Positions 41,461 through 49,118 of a DNA stretch of 64,000 nucleotides are shown one piece after another (the first letter of the stretch is position 1; the number at the start of each line of letters is the position of its first letter). The notes beneath the pieces are model-generated. The model was not told the DNA's origin. It did not search any database and saw only the letters and a list, made by a program, of their open reading frames with translations. Source of the DNA: Nocardioides sp. zg-1308 (GTDB lineage: Bacteria; Actinomycetota; Actinomycetes; Propionibacteriales; Nocardioidaceae); assembly GCF_013155375.1 (NCBI RefSeq), contig NZ_JABJQY010000004.1, positions 739,234 through 803,233 on the forward strand, in the 5' to 3' direction. Both the position numbers and the translations under genes were made by a program.

Positions 41461-42623
41461 CGGCCCTCCTGCTTCGGTGACGACTGGGGTGACGACTCAT
41501 GGCTGCCAGGACGGAACGTCCACGGGTCCGTGCACAGCGTGCTGACCCGGGTCTCGACCCTATCGCCCAGCGCCCGGCGCAGCCGAGCCTCCACCACCGG
41601 GAGCCAGGTCCACTCGGCCGCCCAGTGCGCGACGTCGACCAGCGCCGGCCCGCCGTGCTCGAGGAACTCACCCGCGCGGTGGTGCCGCAGGTCGCTCGTC
41701 ACGTAGACGTCGGCATCGCCGTGGGCGAGCTCGTCGAGGAGGAAGTCGCCTGCGCCGCCGCACACTGCGACCCGCCGCACCCGGCGGGCCGGGTCGCCGG
41801 CGACCCGTACGCCGTGGGCGGTGGCGGGCAGTGCCTGCGCGACCCGCGCCGCGAACTGCTCCAGCGTCGTCTCCTCCACCGCGCCCACCCGCCCGGTCCC
41901 GGTGGTGGCGAGGCCGGCGTCGGCCAGCGGCAGGACGTCGAACGCCGGCTCCTCGTAGGGGTGCGCGGCGAGCAGCGCCCGCACGACCGCCGTACGACGC
42001 CCGCGCGGCAGCACGGCCTCGATCCGCACCTCCTCGACCACCTCGAGGTCGCCGACCCGGCCGATCGCGGGCGAGGCGCCGTCGAGCGGGCGGAAGCGGC
42101 CCTCGCCCGGCGTCGACCAGGTGCAGGAGTCGTAGTCGCCCAGCCGGCCCGCACCAGCAGCGGTCATCGCCGCGCGCACGGCGTCCGCTGAGGGGGCTGG
42201 GGCGAACACGACGACCTTGTCGAGCGGCTCGCCGGGCGCGGGCCGGATCGGGACGGCGTCGACGAGCCCGAGAGCGGAGGCCAGCGCTTCGGAGACGCCG
42301 GCCTCCGCCTGGTCGGCGTTGGTGTGCGCCGTCAGCAGCGCGCACCCTCCCGCGGTGAGCGTGTGCAGCGTGCGGCCCTTGGGCGTGGTCGCCGCCACCG
42401 AGCTGACCGGGGTGAGGAGGAGCGGGTGGTGCACCACGAGCAGGTCGGCACCCCACGCGACGGCCTCGCGGGCGACCTCGAGCGTGGGGTCGACCGCGAA
42501 CGCGACGCGGGAGACCTCGGCCGCGGGGTCCCCGGCCACCAGGCCGACGGCGTCCCAGGCGTCGGCGCTGCGCGGCGGGTACCAGTCGTGGAGGAGGTCG
42601 ACGACGTCGGCGAGGGTGGGCAT
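41457..42623 (-). CDS. Nif3-like dinuclear metal centre hexameric protein
   Basis: 388 residues with the Nif3/YbgI (GTP cyclohydrolase I type 2-like) layout. Metal ligands are in LLVVHHPLLLTP near 63, TAHTNADQA near 98, and the C-terminal DVAHWAAEWTW (His and Glu). An inserted PII-like domain occupies the middle (VVFAPAPSADAVRAAM to HPYEEPAFDVLPL). The function is unproven; a hydrolase of nucleotides or folates has been suggested for the family. The ATG at 42623 follows GATACT by 6 bases. First gene of a three-gene unit. Confidence 0.9.
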   Translation of the reverse strand: MPTLADVVDLLHDWYPPRSADAWDAVGLVAGDPAAEVSRVAFAVDPTLEVAREAVAWGADLLVVHHPLLLTPVSSVAATTPKGRTLHTLTAGGCALLTAHTNADQAEAGVSEALASALGLVDAVPIRPAPGEPLDKVVVFAPAPSADAVRAAMTAAGAGRLGDYDSCTWSTPGEGRFRPLDGASPAIGRVGDLEVVEEVRIEAVLPRGRRTAVVRALLAAHPYEEPAFDVLPLADAGLATTGTGRVGAVEETTLEQFAARVAQALPATAHGVRVAGDPARRVRRVAVCGGAGDFLLDELAHGDADVYVTSDLRHHRAGEFLEHGGPALVDVAHWAAEWTWLPVVEARLRRALGDRVETRVSTLCTDPWTFRPGSHESSPQSSPKQEGR

Positions 42624-42664
42624 GGCGCCAGTATCGAGGATCCGCCGGGGACGGGCGGCGGGGC

Positions 42665-44197
42665 TCAGTTGACCTGCCGGTCGTGGCCCTCCCAGTAGGG
42701 CTGGCGCAGCTTGAACTTCTGCAGCTTGCCTGTCGCGGTCCGGGCCAGCTCGTCGCGGACCTCGATGGAGGTCGGCGCCTTGTAGCCCGCGGCCCTGTCC
42801 TTGCACCACGCGATCAGCTCGGCCTCGTCCGCAGTGGCTCCGTCGGCCAGCACGACGAGCGCCTTGATGGTCTCGCCCCACTTCTCGCTCGGCACCCCGA
42901 TGACCGCGACCTCGGCGACGGCCGGGTGGGAGAACAGCACGTCCTCCACCTCGATCGAGGAGACGTTCTCCCCGCCGGTGATGATCACGTCCTTCTTGCG
43001 GTCGCTGATCGAGAGGTAGCCGTCGTCGCCGATCGCTCCCCCGTCGCCGGTGTGGAACCAGCCGTCGACCAGCGCCTTCGACGTCTCGTCCGGGCGCTCC
43101 CAGTAGCCCTCGAGGATCACGTTGGACCGCGCCAGCACCTCGCCGTGCTCGTCGGTGCGCAGCCGTACGCCGATGGCCGGCGCCCCGGCCCGCACCAGCT
43201 TGGCGGCCCGGTCCTCGGCGGACAGGTCGTCCCACTCGGATCGTGAGCGGTTGACGGTCAGCAGCGGCGAGGTCTCGGTCAGGCCGTAGATCTGGACGAA
43301 CTCCCAGCCGAGCTCCTCCTCGACCCGCACGACGGTCCTCGTCGGCGGCGGGGCGCCGGCCATGATGATCCGCACCCGGTCCCGGCCCGGGATCTCGCCC
43401 TCCCAGTCCTGCGCGGCGTCGAGGACCGCGGCGGCGACCGCCGGCGCTGCGCACATCACGGTGACCCCGTGCTGCTCGACCCGGCGCAGGATCTCCGCGC
43501 CGTCGACCTTGCGGAGCACCACCTGCGGCACGCCGAGGCCGGTCATCGCGAAGGGCATCCCCCAGCCGTTGGCGTGGAACATCGGCAGGGTGTGGAGGTA
43601 GACGTCGCGGTCGCTCACCCCGGCGTGCAGGCCGAAGGTCACCGCGTTGGTCCAGAGGTTGCGGTGCGTCAGCTGCACGCCCTTGGGCCGTGCCGTCGTG
43701 CCGGAGGTGTAGTTGATCGTCGCGGTGGCGTTCTCGTCCGGCTCCCAGTGCCTGGGCTCCGTCCCGGGGGCGGCATACATCGACGCGTCGTCGCCGAGCA
43801 CGAAGGTGTGCTCGACGTCGATGCCCCTCAGCGTCTCGACGAGCTCCGGGTCGACGTAGAGGACCCGTGCGCCCGAGTGGGACACGATGTAGGAGATCTC
43901 GTCGGCGCGCAGCCTGAAGTTGATCGGCACCAGGACCCGGCCCGAGCCGCTCACGCCGAAGAACGACGTGAGGAGGCGAGCCGAGTTGTGGCTCACGATC
44001 GCGACGCGCTCCCCGACCCCGATCCCGAGCTCGTCGAGCCGCGCCGACTGGCGGCGGGAGAGCTCGTACGCCTCGGCGTAGGTCAGCGTGCCGAGCGGGT
44101 CCGCGGGCTGGTCGGGCTCGTCGATGATGCCGGGACGCTCGCCGTAGACGGCAGCGGCCCGCTCGATGAAGTCGGTGACGCTGAAGGGGACGATCAT
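42665..44197 (-). CDS. AMP-dependent acyl-CoA synthetase/ligase
   Basis: 510 residues of the ANL superfamily. The adenylate loop NYTSGTTARPKGVQ is near 163, IYGLTETSPL near 300, and GWFHTGDGGAIGDDGYLSISDRKKDVI near 385-411. The catalytic Lys is in ARTATGKLQKFKLR close to the end. It should activate a medium or long chain fatty or other carboxylic acid as CoA ester. The exact substrate cannot be read from sequence. CACAGT ends 6 bases before the ATG. It stands apart from its minus-strand neighbour by 41 bases. Confidence 0.88.
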   Translation of the reverse strand: MIVPFSVTDFIERAAAVYGERPGIIDEPDQPADPLGTLTYAEAYELSRRQSARLDELGIGVGERVAIVSHNSARLLTSFFGVSGSGRVLVPINFRLRADEISYIVSHSGARVLYVDPELVETLRGIDVEHTFVLGDDASMYAAPGTEPRHWEPDENATATINYTSGTTARPKGVQLTHRNLWTNAVTFGLHAGVSDRDVYLHTLPMFHANGWGMPFAMTGLGVPQVVLRKVDGAEILRRVEQHGVTVMCAAPAVAAAVLDAAQDWEGEIPGRDRVRIIMAGAPPPTRTVVRVEEELGWEFVQIYGLTETSPLLTVNRSRSEWDDLSAEDRAAKLVRAGAPAIGVRLRTDEHGEVLARSNVILEGYWERPDETSKALVDGWFHTGDGGAIGDDGYLSISDRKKDVIITGGENVSSIEVEDVLFSHPAVAEVAVIGVPSEKWGETIKALVVLADGATADEAELIAWCKDRAAGYKAPTSIEVRDELARTATGKLQKFKLRQPYWEGHDRQVN

Positions 44198-44285
44198 GAT
44201 CCCACTGTGGCATGCGTCACCCGCCCCGACGAGGGCCCCGACAGCGGCTGCGGCGGACGGTCGCGCGGCCGCGACGAGCGGCCGG

Positions 44286-44313
44286 ATGAGAGGTCTCTCA
44301 TCTCCGTCTCATC
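44286..44313 (+). promoter_or_regulatory. Operator: 16-bp palindrome plus 11-bp-phased TCTCATC repeats
   Basis: ATGAGAGGTCTCTCAT (44286-44301) is a palindrome except for its centre. It overlaps two TCTCATC units at 44296-44302 and 44307-44313, exactly 11 bases apart with TCCG between. The repeats sit 33-50 bases before the ATG at 44346. The same palindrome and phasing occur at 48341-48379. This is the expected site shape for an OmpR-family regulator, and the regulator gene at 46302 is the obvious candidate. Confidence 0.62.
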
Positions 44314-44345
44314 CTCCTGCGACGACCGGGCGCGACCATCGCGCC

Positions 44346-44804
44346 ATGAGCCAGCTGGTGAAGGGGGTGGTCCTCCTCGTGCTCGTGGTCCCGGTGACGG
44401 CCTACGTCGCGACGTCGCTCGCCACCCCGGACCTGCCCGGTCCCGGGGACCACAGCCCGGTGATCCTGCGCGACGGCCCGTCGACCCCGGACTCCACCCC
44501 GGACTCCACCCAGGACTCCCGCCCGGACTCCCGCACTTCCAGCCCGACCACCAGCACCACCCCGAAGCCCGCCCCTCGGCCGATCCCGACGCCGACCCCC
44601 ACGCGGGCCCCGACGCCGCCCCCCACGCCGTCCCCGACGCCCGGGGACCGCGACGGCTCCGGTCGCGACGACGCCGTGGTCGTGACACCGCAACCCACGC
44701 CCATCGGCGAGGATGACGACGACGAGTGGGATGACGGTGACGACAGTGACGACACGACCGACGACGAGACCGACGACGACGGGGACGACGGCGGGGACGA
44801 CTGA
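44346..44804 (+). CDS. Membrane-anchored Pro/Thr-rich protein with Asp-rich tail
   Basis: 152 residues. A single membrane or signal helix at 5-23 (VKGVVLLVLVVPVTAYVAT) is followed by a low-complexity region with TPDST/DSRPDS repeats, then Pro/Thr repeats (PTPTPTRAPTPPPTP), and a last 30 residues that are mostly Asp and Glu. The outside part looks like an extended stalk ending in a cation-binding polyanion. No known family. It is the first gene of the two-component operon, overlaps the kinase gene by up to 92 bases, and lies just behind an operator. Confidence 0.68.
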   Translation: MSQLVKGVVLLVLVVPVTAYVATSLATPDLPGPGDHSPVILRDGPSTPDSTPDSTQDSRPDSRTSSPTTSTTPKPAPRPIPTPTPTRAPTPPPTPSPTPGDRDGSGRDDAVVVTPQPTPIGEDDDDEWDDGDDSDDTTDDETDDDGDDGGDD

Positions 44805-46317
44805 CGGTGCCCCGCGCCGCTTCGCGCAGGTCTCCGTCCGGACCCGCATCGCCGCCGTCATCGCCCTGCTCACCGCCGCCGCGATGACCGGTGCCGGGAT
44901 CCTCGTCTACGCCCTGGAGTCCGCGCGCATCGAGCGCGCCGTCAACGACCAGATCGAGCAGGAGATCGCCGAGTTCCGCAACCTGCGCGTCGACCCCAAC
45001 ACCGGTCGCCCGTTCGACGACGTCGGCCGCGTGCTCAACGTCTTCCTCACCCGCAACGTCCCCGACGACGACGAGATGCTCGTCGGCTACGTGCGCGGCG
45101 AGGTGCCGGAGCGCACGGCCAACCGCTACGGCCAGGAGGTGCTGGACGAGCCCGACTACCAGGACGCCCTCGCCGAGCTCGCCGACGCCGGCGGCACCCG
45201 GGTCATCGAGTCGCCGACCTTCGGCGAGACGTGGGTGACGCTCGTGCCGGTGACCAACACCCAGGGCGACGGGGCGCTGGTCATCGTCAACTTCCTGCGC
45301 GACGAGCACGAGGAGCTGGACCGGACGCTGCAGACGTACGCCCTCATCGCCCTGCTGTCGCTCGGCCTCATCACCACGATCGCTGCCTTCCAGTCCGGCC
45401 GGCTGCTCGCGCCGCTGCGCACGCTCGAGGAGACGGCCCGCGAGATCACGGCGACGGACCTGTCGCGGCGCATCCCCGAGCGCGGCAACGACGACATCAC
45501 CGCGCTCACCCGGACCATCAACGGCATGCTCGAGCGCCTCGACGCCGGCTTCGCCGCCCAGCGCCAGTTCCTCGACGACGCGGGCCACGAGCTCAAGACC
45601 CCGCTCACCGTCGTCCGCGGGCACCTCGAGCTGCTCGACCACGGCGACGCCGAGGACCTGGCCGAGACCCGCGAGCTGCTGCTCGACGAGGTGGACCGGA
45701 TGTCGCGGCTCGTGGGCGACCTCGTCCTGCTCGCCAAGAGCCGGCGCCACGACTTCCTGGTCCTCGGCGAGGTGGACGTGGACGCGCTGACCCGGTCGGT
45801 GCTGGCCAAGGCCACCGCGCTCGGCGAGCGGGAGTGGCGGCTCGACGGCACGGCGAGGGGCCGGGCGGTGCTCGACGAGCAGCGGGTGACCCAGGCGCTG
45901 CTCCAGCTCGCCGACAACGCCGTCAAGCACACCGACCCCGGCTCGGTGGTCGCCGTCGGCTCGGCCCGCGAGGACGGCGAGGTCCGGTTGTGGGTCCGCG
46001 ACGGCGGCGACGGCATCCCGCCCGAGGACCGCGAGGCCGTCCTCGAGCGCTTCGGTCGCAGCACCGTGCGGGCCGGGGACGACGGGTTCGGGCTCGGCCT
46101 GAGCATCGTCCGCGCCATCGCCGACGCGCACGGCGGCGTCGTCCGCATCACCGACGCCGAGCCCCGGGGGGCGCACGTCGAGATCGTCCTGCCCGACCGG
46201 TCCCTGGGCCGCGACCAGCCACGACCGGCACGTCAGCAGCCCCCGCACCGACCCCGGCAGCAGCCCCGCCACCAGCCCGGCCCGCACATCGAGGAGACGA
46301 CGTGGCCCAGATCCTGA
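44713..46317 (+). CDS. Sensor histidine kinase
   Basis: 534 residues if the first ATG is used; an ATG at 44731 is equally possible. The Thr-rich head lies inside the Asp tail coding of the previous gene in another frame. Membrane helices are near 50-68 and 212-232, with an extracytoplasmic domain of about 145 residues between. HAMP follows (RLLAPLRTLEETAREITATDLSRR). The phospho-acceptor is in DDAGHELKTPL, the N-box in LADNAVKH, and the G-box in DGGDGIPPED and GLGLSIV. It should phosphorylate the regulator that overlaps its stop by 16 bases. Confidence 0.9.
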   Translation: MTTTSGMTVTTVTTRPTTRPTTTGTTAGTTDGAPRRFAQVSVRTRIAAVIALLTAAAMTGAGILVYALESARIERAVNDQIEQEIAEFRNLRVDPNTGRPFDDVGRVLNVFLTRNVPDDDEMLVGYVRGEVPERTANRYGQEVLDEPDYQDALAELADAGGTRVIESPTFGETWVTLVPVTNTQGDGALVIVNFLRDEHEELDRTLQTYALIALLSLGLITTIAAFQSGRLLAPLRTLEETAREITATDLSRRIPERGNDDITALTRTINGMLERLDAGFAAQRQFLDDAGHELKTPLTVVRGHLELLDHGDAEDLAETRELLLDEVDRMSRLVGDLVLLAKSRRHDFLVLGEVDVDALTRSVLAKATALGEREWRLDGTARGRAVLDEQRVTQALLQLADNAVKHTDPGSVVAVGSAREDGEVRLWVRDGGDGIPPEDREAVLERFGRSTVRAGDDGFGLGLSIVRAIADAHGGVVRITDAEPRGAHVEIVLPDRSLGRDQPRPARQQPPHRPRQQPRHQPGPHIEETTWPRS

Positions 46318-46973
46318 TCGTGGAGGACGAGGAGCGCATCGCCTCGTTCGTGGCCAAGGGCCTGCGTGCCGAGGGGCACCAACCGACCGTGGCCGGCGAC
46401 GGACCGAGCGGGCTCGACGAGGCGCTGTCCGGTCGCTTCGACCTGATGGTGCTCGACATCGGCCTGCCCGGCATGGACGGCTTCGAGGTCCTCGACCACC
46501 TGCGCTCGCAGGGCAGCCGGATGCCGGTCATCGTGCTGACGGCGCGCGACTCGGTCACCGACACGGTCACCGCCCTGGACAGCGGCGCCGACGACTACAT
46601 GGCCAAGCCGTTCCGCTTCGCCGAGCTGATGGCGCGCATCCGGCTGCGGCTGCGGTCGCTCGCCCCCGCCGATGCCCCGAGCACCGGGGACGACGTCGTG
46701 GTCGGCGGCCTCCGCCTGGACCGGCGTACGCGTCGCATCTCGGGTCCGCGCGGCGAGTCCGAGCTGTCGGCGCGCGAGTTCGCCCTCGCCGAGATCTTCC
46801 TGCTCAACCCCGGGCAGGTGCTGACGAGGGAGCAGCTGCTCGACCTCGTCTGGGGCTACGACTTCGACCCCGGCTCCAACGTCGTGGACGTCTACGTCGG
46901 CTACCTGCGCAAGAAGCTGGGCACCGACGCGATCTCGACCGTCCGAGGGGTCGGCTATCGGCTCAACCCCTGA
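46302..46973 (+). CDS. OmpR-family response regulator
   Basis: 223 residues. Receiver domain with EDEE at 8-11, phospho-acceptor D52 in MVLDIGLPG, T in LTARD and K in DDYMAKPF. The winged helix from about 125 includes SAREFALAEIFLLNPGQVLTREQLL and NVVDVYVGYLRKKLG. The GTG at 46302 has GAGGAGACGAC before it and lies inside the kinase gene. The gene also overlaps the convergent protein kinase gene by 11 bases. It is the likely reader of the TCTCATC sites at 44286 and 48341. Confidence 0.92.
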   Translation: MAQILIVEDEERIASFVAKGLRAEGHQPTVAGDGPSGLDEALSGRFDLMVLDIGLPGMDGFEVLDHLRSQGSRMPVIVLTARDSVTDTVTALDSGADDYMAKPFRFAELMARIRLRLRSLAPADAPSTGDDVVVGGLRLDRRTRRISGPRGESELSAREFALAEIFLLNPGQVLTREQLLDLVWGYDFDPGSNVVDVYVGYLRKKLGTDAISTVRGVGYRLNP

Positions 46974-47853
46974 TCCGGAAGCCGGCCAGCGACCCGCGGG
47001 GCAGCCCCGCCAGGACCGGCTCGAGGGCGTCGGCGACCTCGTGGGGCAGCGGCCGCCCGGCCGGGTCGCGACGCAGGCAGGCGTGCACGACGTCGGCCAC
47101 CGTCGGCGGCACGTCGTCCGGGAGCGGCGCCGGGTCGGCCACCAGCTGCGGGAAGCGCAGGCGCACGTCGTCGGCGTCCGGGTCGCCGTGGGCGAACGGC
47201 CGGACACCCGCGACGGCGTGGAACAGCGTGGCGCCGAGCCCCCAGACGTCGGAGGCGTACGACGGCACCGCTCCGCCCGGCGCCGTCGGGTCGCACTGCT
47301 CGGGAGCCATGTAGGCGTCGGTGCCGATGGGGTGGCGCAGCCGGCGGGCGTCCTCCTCGGGACGCGCGACCGAGAGGTCGATGAGACGGGCCGGGGCGCC
47401 CATGATCACGTTGCTGGGCTTGATGTCGAGGTGCGTCCAGCCGACCTGGCGCAGGTAGTGCAGCGCCGAGGCGACGTCGATCGCCAGCGGCAGGTACTGC
47501 TGCTCCTGGAGCCGGCCATGGCGACGGACCAGGCTGGAGAGCCGCGGGCCGTCGATGTGCTCGAGGACGACGTGGGGCCGGTCGCCGTGCTGCCCGTCGC
47601 GCAGCCCGCGGACCACGACGGGGTGGTTGATCGTGGCGAGCGCGAGCACCTCCCGGCGCAGCCCGCGCCGGGAGGACTCGTCGTCGACCTGGGAGGGACG
47701 CAGGACCTTGACGACGACCGCCGACCACGTGACCTCGTCGAAGCACAGCCACGCCTCGTACGCGGTTCCCCCGCCCAGGCGCTTCAGGGCGCTCAGCCCC
47801 GGAGCGAGGAGGTCGCCCTCCCCGAGGTGCCAGCCGTCGTCGCGCGTGCCCAT
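46963..47853 (-). CDS. Serine/threonine protein kinase, soluble
   Basis: 296 residues, a kinase domain without membrane helix or PASTA/sensor tail. A glycine loop GGGTAYEAW is at 27-35, Lys49 in VVVKVL, a Glu in the RREVLAL helix, and the catalytic loop HLDIKPSN at 141-148. The DFG motif is replaced by DLS at 159-161. The APE-like MAPEQCD and a DVWGLGATLF segment follow. The metal-binding Asp is kept, so activity is possible. The start at 47853 follows GGGGAAAG. Its end overlaps the response regulator end on the other strand. Confidence 0.83.
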   Translation of the reverse strand: MGTRDDGWHLGEGDLLAPGLSALKRLGGGTAYEAWLCFDEVTWSAVVVKVLRPSQVDDESSRRGLRREVLALATINHPVVVRGLRDGQHGDRPHVVLEHIDGPRLSSLVRRHGRLQEQQYLPLAIDVASALHYLRQVGWTHLDIKPSNVIMGAPARLIDLSVARPEEDARRLRHPIGTDAYMAPEQCDPTAPGGAVPSYASDVWGLGATLFHAVAGVRPFAHGDPDADDVRLRFPQLVADPAPLPDDVPPTVADVVHACLRRDPAGRPLPHEVADALEPVLAGLPRGSLAGFRIRG

Positions 47854-47898
47854 CGTCTTTCCCCTGTCGTCCCGTGTCGTCGCGTCTGGTCGGCCGCG

Positions 47899-48285
47899 TC
47901 AGCCGCGGGTGTCGTTGCGGCTGCGGTCGTTGGTGTTGCCGGCCGTCCTGTCCCGTGTCTTGTCGCCACCGTCGCGCGTCCAGTCACGGGTGTTGTCGCC
48001 GCGGCTGTTGTCGCGGTCGCGGCTGACCCCGGTGACGTTGCTCGCGGTGTTGTCGTTGGTGTCGCGGCTGTTGCCGGTGCGGGTGCGGGTCTCGTCGTCA
48101 CCGTCGTCGTCGTTGGTGTCGTCGTCATCGTCGTCGGCGACGAGCACGAGGGACGGCGCGTCGTCCTCGCGCTTGGCGGCCTCGTCGGCGCCGCTGGCGA
48201 CGACGGGCGACGACATGCCGATCAGGCCGACCGCGGTCAGGCCGGCGACACCCAGGAGGGCGGTGGGAAGGAGCTTCCTCATCAT
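47899..48285 (-). CDS. Exported Asp/Arg/Thr-rich low-complexity protein
   Basis: 128 residues. The signal peptide MMRKLLPTALLGVAGLTAVGLIG ends at about ASG near 32. The mature protein is unstructured by composition: a run of Asp (ADDDDDDTNDDDGDDE) followed by repeats rich in Thr, Arg, Asn and Asp (RTGNSRDTNDNT, TRDWTRDGGDKTRD). No family. It resembles the Asp-rich tail of the 44346 protein, and its promoter carries the same operator. GAGAGGAACC precedes the ATG. Confidence 0.7.
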   Translation of the reverse strand: MMRKLLPTALLGVAGLTAVGLIGMSSPVVASGADEAAKREDDAPSLVLVADDDDDDTNDDDGDDETRTRTGNSRDTNDNTASNVTGVSRDRDNSRGDNTRDWTRDGGDKTRDRTAGNTNDRSRNDTRG

Positions 48286-48340
48286 GGTTCCTCTCGTCAG
48301 GGGCCGTGTCGGCCCGATGACGAGGACACTGCTGCGGCGG

Positions 48341-48379
48341 CGTGAGCCGTCCGTGAGGCGCTGATGAGAGGCCTCTCAT
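48341..48379 (-). promoter_or_regulatory. Operator: 16-bp perfect palindrome and three 11-bp-phased repeats
   Basis: ATGAGAGGCCTCTCAT (48364-48379) is a perfect palindrome. Reading on the minus strand, TCTCATC (48363-48369), CCTCACG (48352-48358) and GCTCACG (48341-48347) follow at 11-base steps with 4-base spacers AGCG and GACG. The last repeat lies 56 bases before the ATG at 48285. The pattern is the same as at 44286-44313. Confidence 0.62.
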
Positions 48380-48393
48380 GCACGAGGATCCGG

Positions 48394-48465
48394 TGCGTCG
48401 GGACGGTTTCGAACCGCCGACCGCTCGGGTGTAAACCGAGTGCTCTACCGCTGAGCTACCGACGC
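48394..48465 (-). tRNA. tRNA-Val (anticodon UAC)
   Basis: 72 nt. The acceptor stem GCGUCGG pairs with CCGACGC. There is a D-arm with GCUCAGCGGUAGAGC, an anticodon arm CUCGG-UUUACAC-CCGAG giving UAC, and a T-arm GGCGG-UUCGAAA-CCGUC. The CCA end is not encoded. It lies on the minus strand between the operator and the ahpE terminator; TAGTGT about 14 bases upstream is a possible -10. Confidence 0.96.
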
Positions 48466-48532
48466 GCAGTGGCACACACTACGGGACCTGCCCGGGGCGC
48501 CGGGACCGGCTCTCGACCGCGGGAGAAATGAG

Positions 48533-48568
48533 TTGAGCCGCTGGCGTCTCGGGTCACCAGCGGCTCAA
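48533..48568 (-). terminator. Hairpin terminator downstream of ahpE
   Basis: A perfect 12-bp stem (48533-48544 with 48557-48568) with a 12-base loop, followed on the minus strand by a T-rich CTCATTTCTC stretch. It lies 64 bases after the ahpE stop and separates it from the tRNA gene. The bases between 48286 and 48632 otherwise hold only the operator and the tRNA. Confidence 0.78.
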
Positions 48569-48632
48569 CAAGAAGAAGATTACACCAGTCCGCAACAGCG
48601 TCCCGGGATTCACGGAAAAGGCCGCGAGGTGT

Positions 48633-49118
48633 CTAGACCAGACCCGGACCGACGGCGGCGTGCAGCTCGCGGAGGTGCTCGTCGAGGTCGCGTCCGTCCG
48701 GGTTCGCGTTGTGCACGGCCCACCGCAGGCGGCCCTCCCGGTCCACGACGTACGACGAGCGCCGCGGGGCGCCCTTGACCGGGTCGAACACCTCGTAGGC
48801 CGAGGCCACCGCGCCGTGCGGCCAGTAGTCCGAGAGCAGCGGGAAGTTGAGGCCCTCCCCCTCGGCGAAGCTGCGCAGGGCGTAGACCGAGTCGCAGGAC
48901 AGTGCCAGCACCTCGGTGTCGAAGGACAGGAACTCGTCGAGCCGGTCGCGCACGCCGGAGAGCTCGCCGGTGCACACGCCGGTGAACGCGAACGGGAAGA
49001 ACATCAGCGCCACGGCCTTGCGCCCGCGGAAGTCGCTGAGCCGCACGTCCTGGCCGAACTGGTCGCGCAACGTGAAGTCGGGTGCCTCGTCGCCGATGCA
49101 CAGGCCCTCGCCGTTCAC
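48633..49118 (-). CDS. ahpE: AhpE-type 1-Cys peroxiredoxin
   Basis: 161 residues. The peroxidatic Cys is C49 in FPFAFTGVCTGEL, with the expected Thr before and the Arg later in the fold. GDEAPDFTLRDQFG near the N-terminus and LSCDSVYALRSFAE near 73 are usual for the AhpE/Bcp group. It reduces peroxides with help of mycoredoxin or thioredoxin. The GTG start overlaps the stop of the acyl-CoA synthetase (GTGA), so it is the third gene of a coupled unit. A possible resolving Cys is C7 or C75; the 1-Cys status is inferred. Confidence 0.88.
   Translation of the reverse strand: MNGEGLCIGDEAPDFTLRDQFGQDVRLSDFRGRKAVALMFFPFAFTGVCTGELSGVRDRLDEFLSFDTEVLALSCDSVYALRSFAEGEGLNFPLLSDYWPHGAVASAYEVFDPVKGAPRRSSYVVDREGRLRWAVHNANPDGRDLDEHLRELHAAVGPGLV

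Noticed and set aside
42665..44197. Fatty acid synthesis regulon membership of this acyl-CoA synthetase
   Set aside because: It is 12 kb from the fab operon, has its own promoter and no copy of the FasR-like palindrome is visible upstream.
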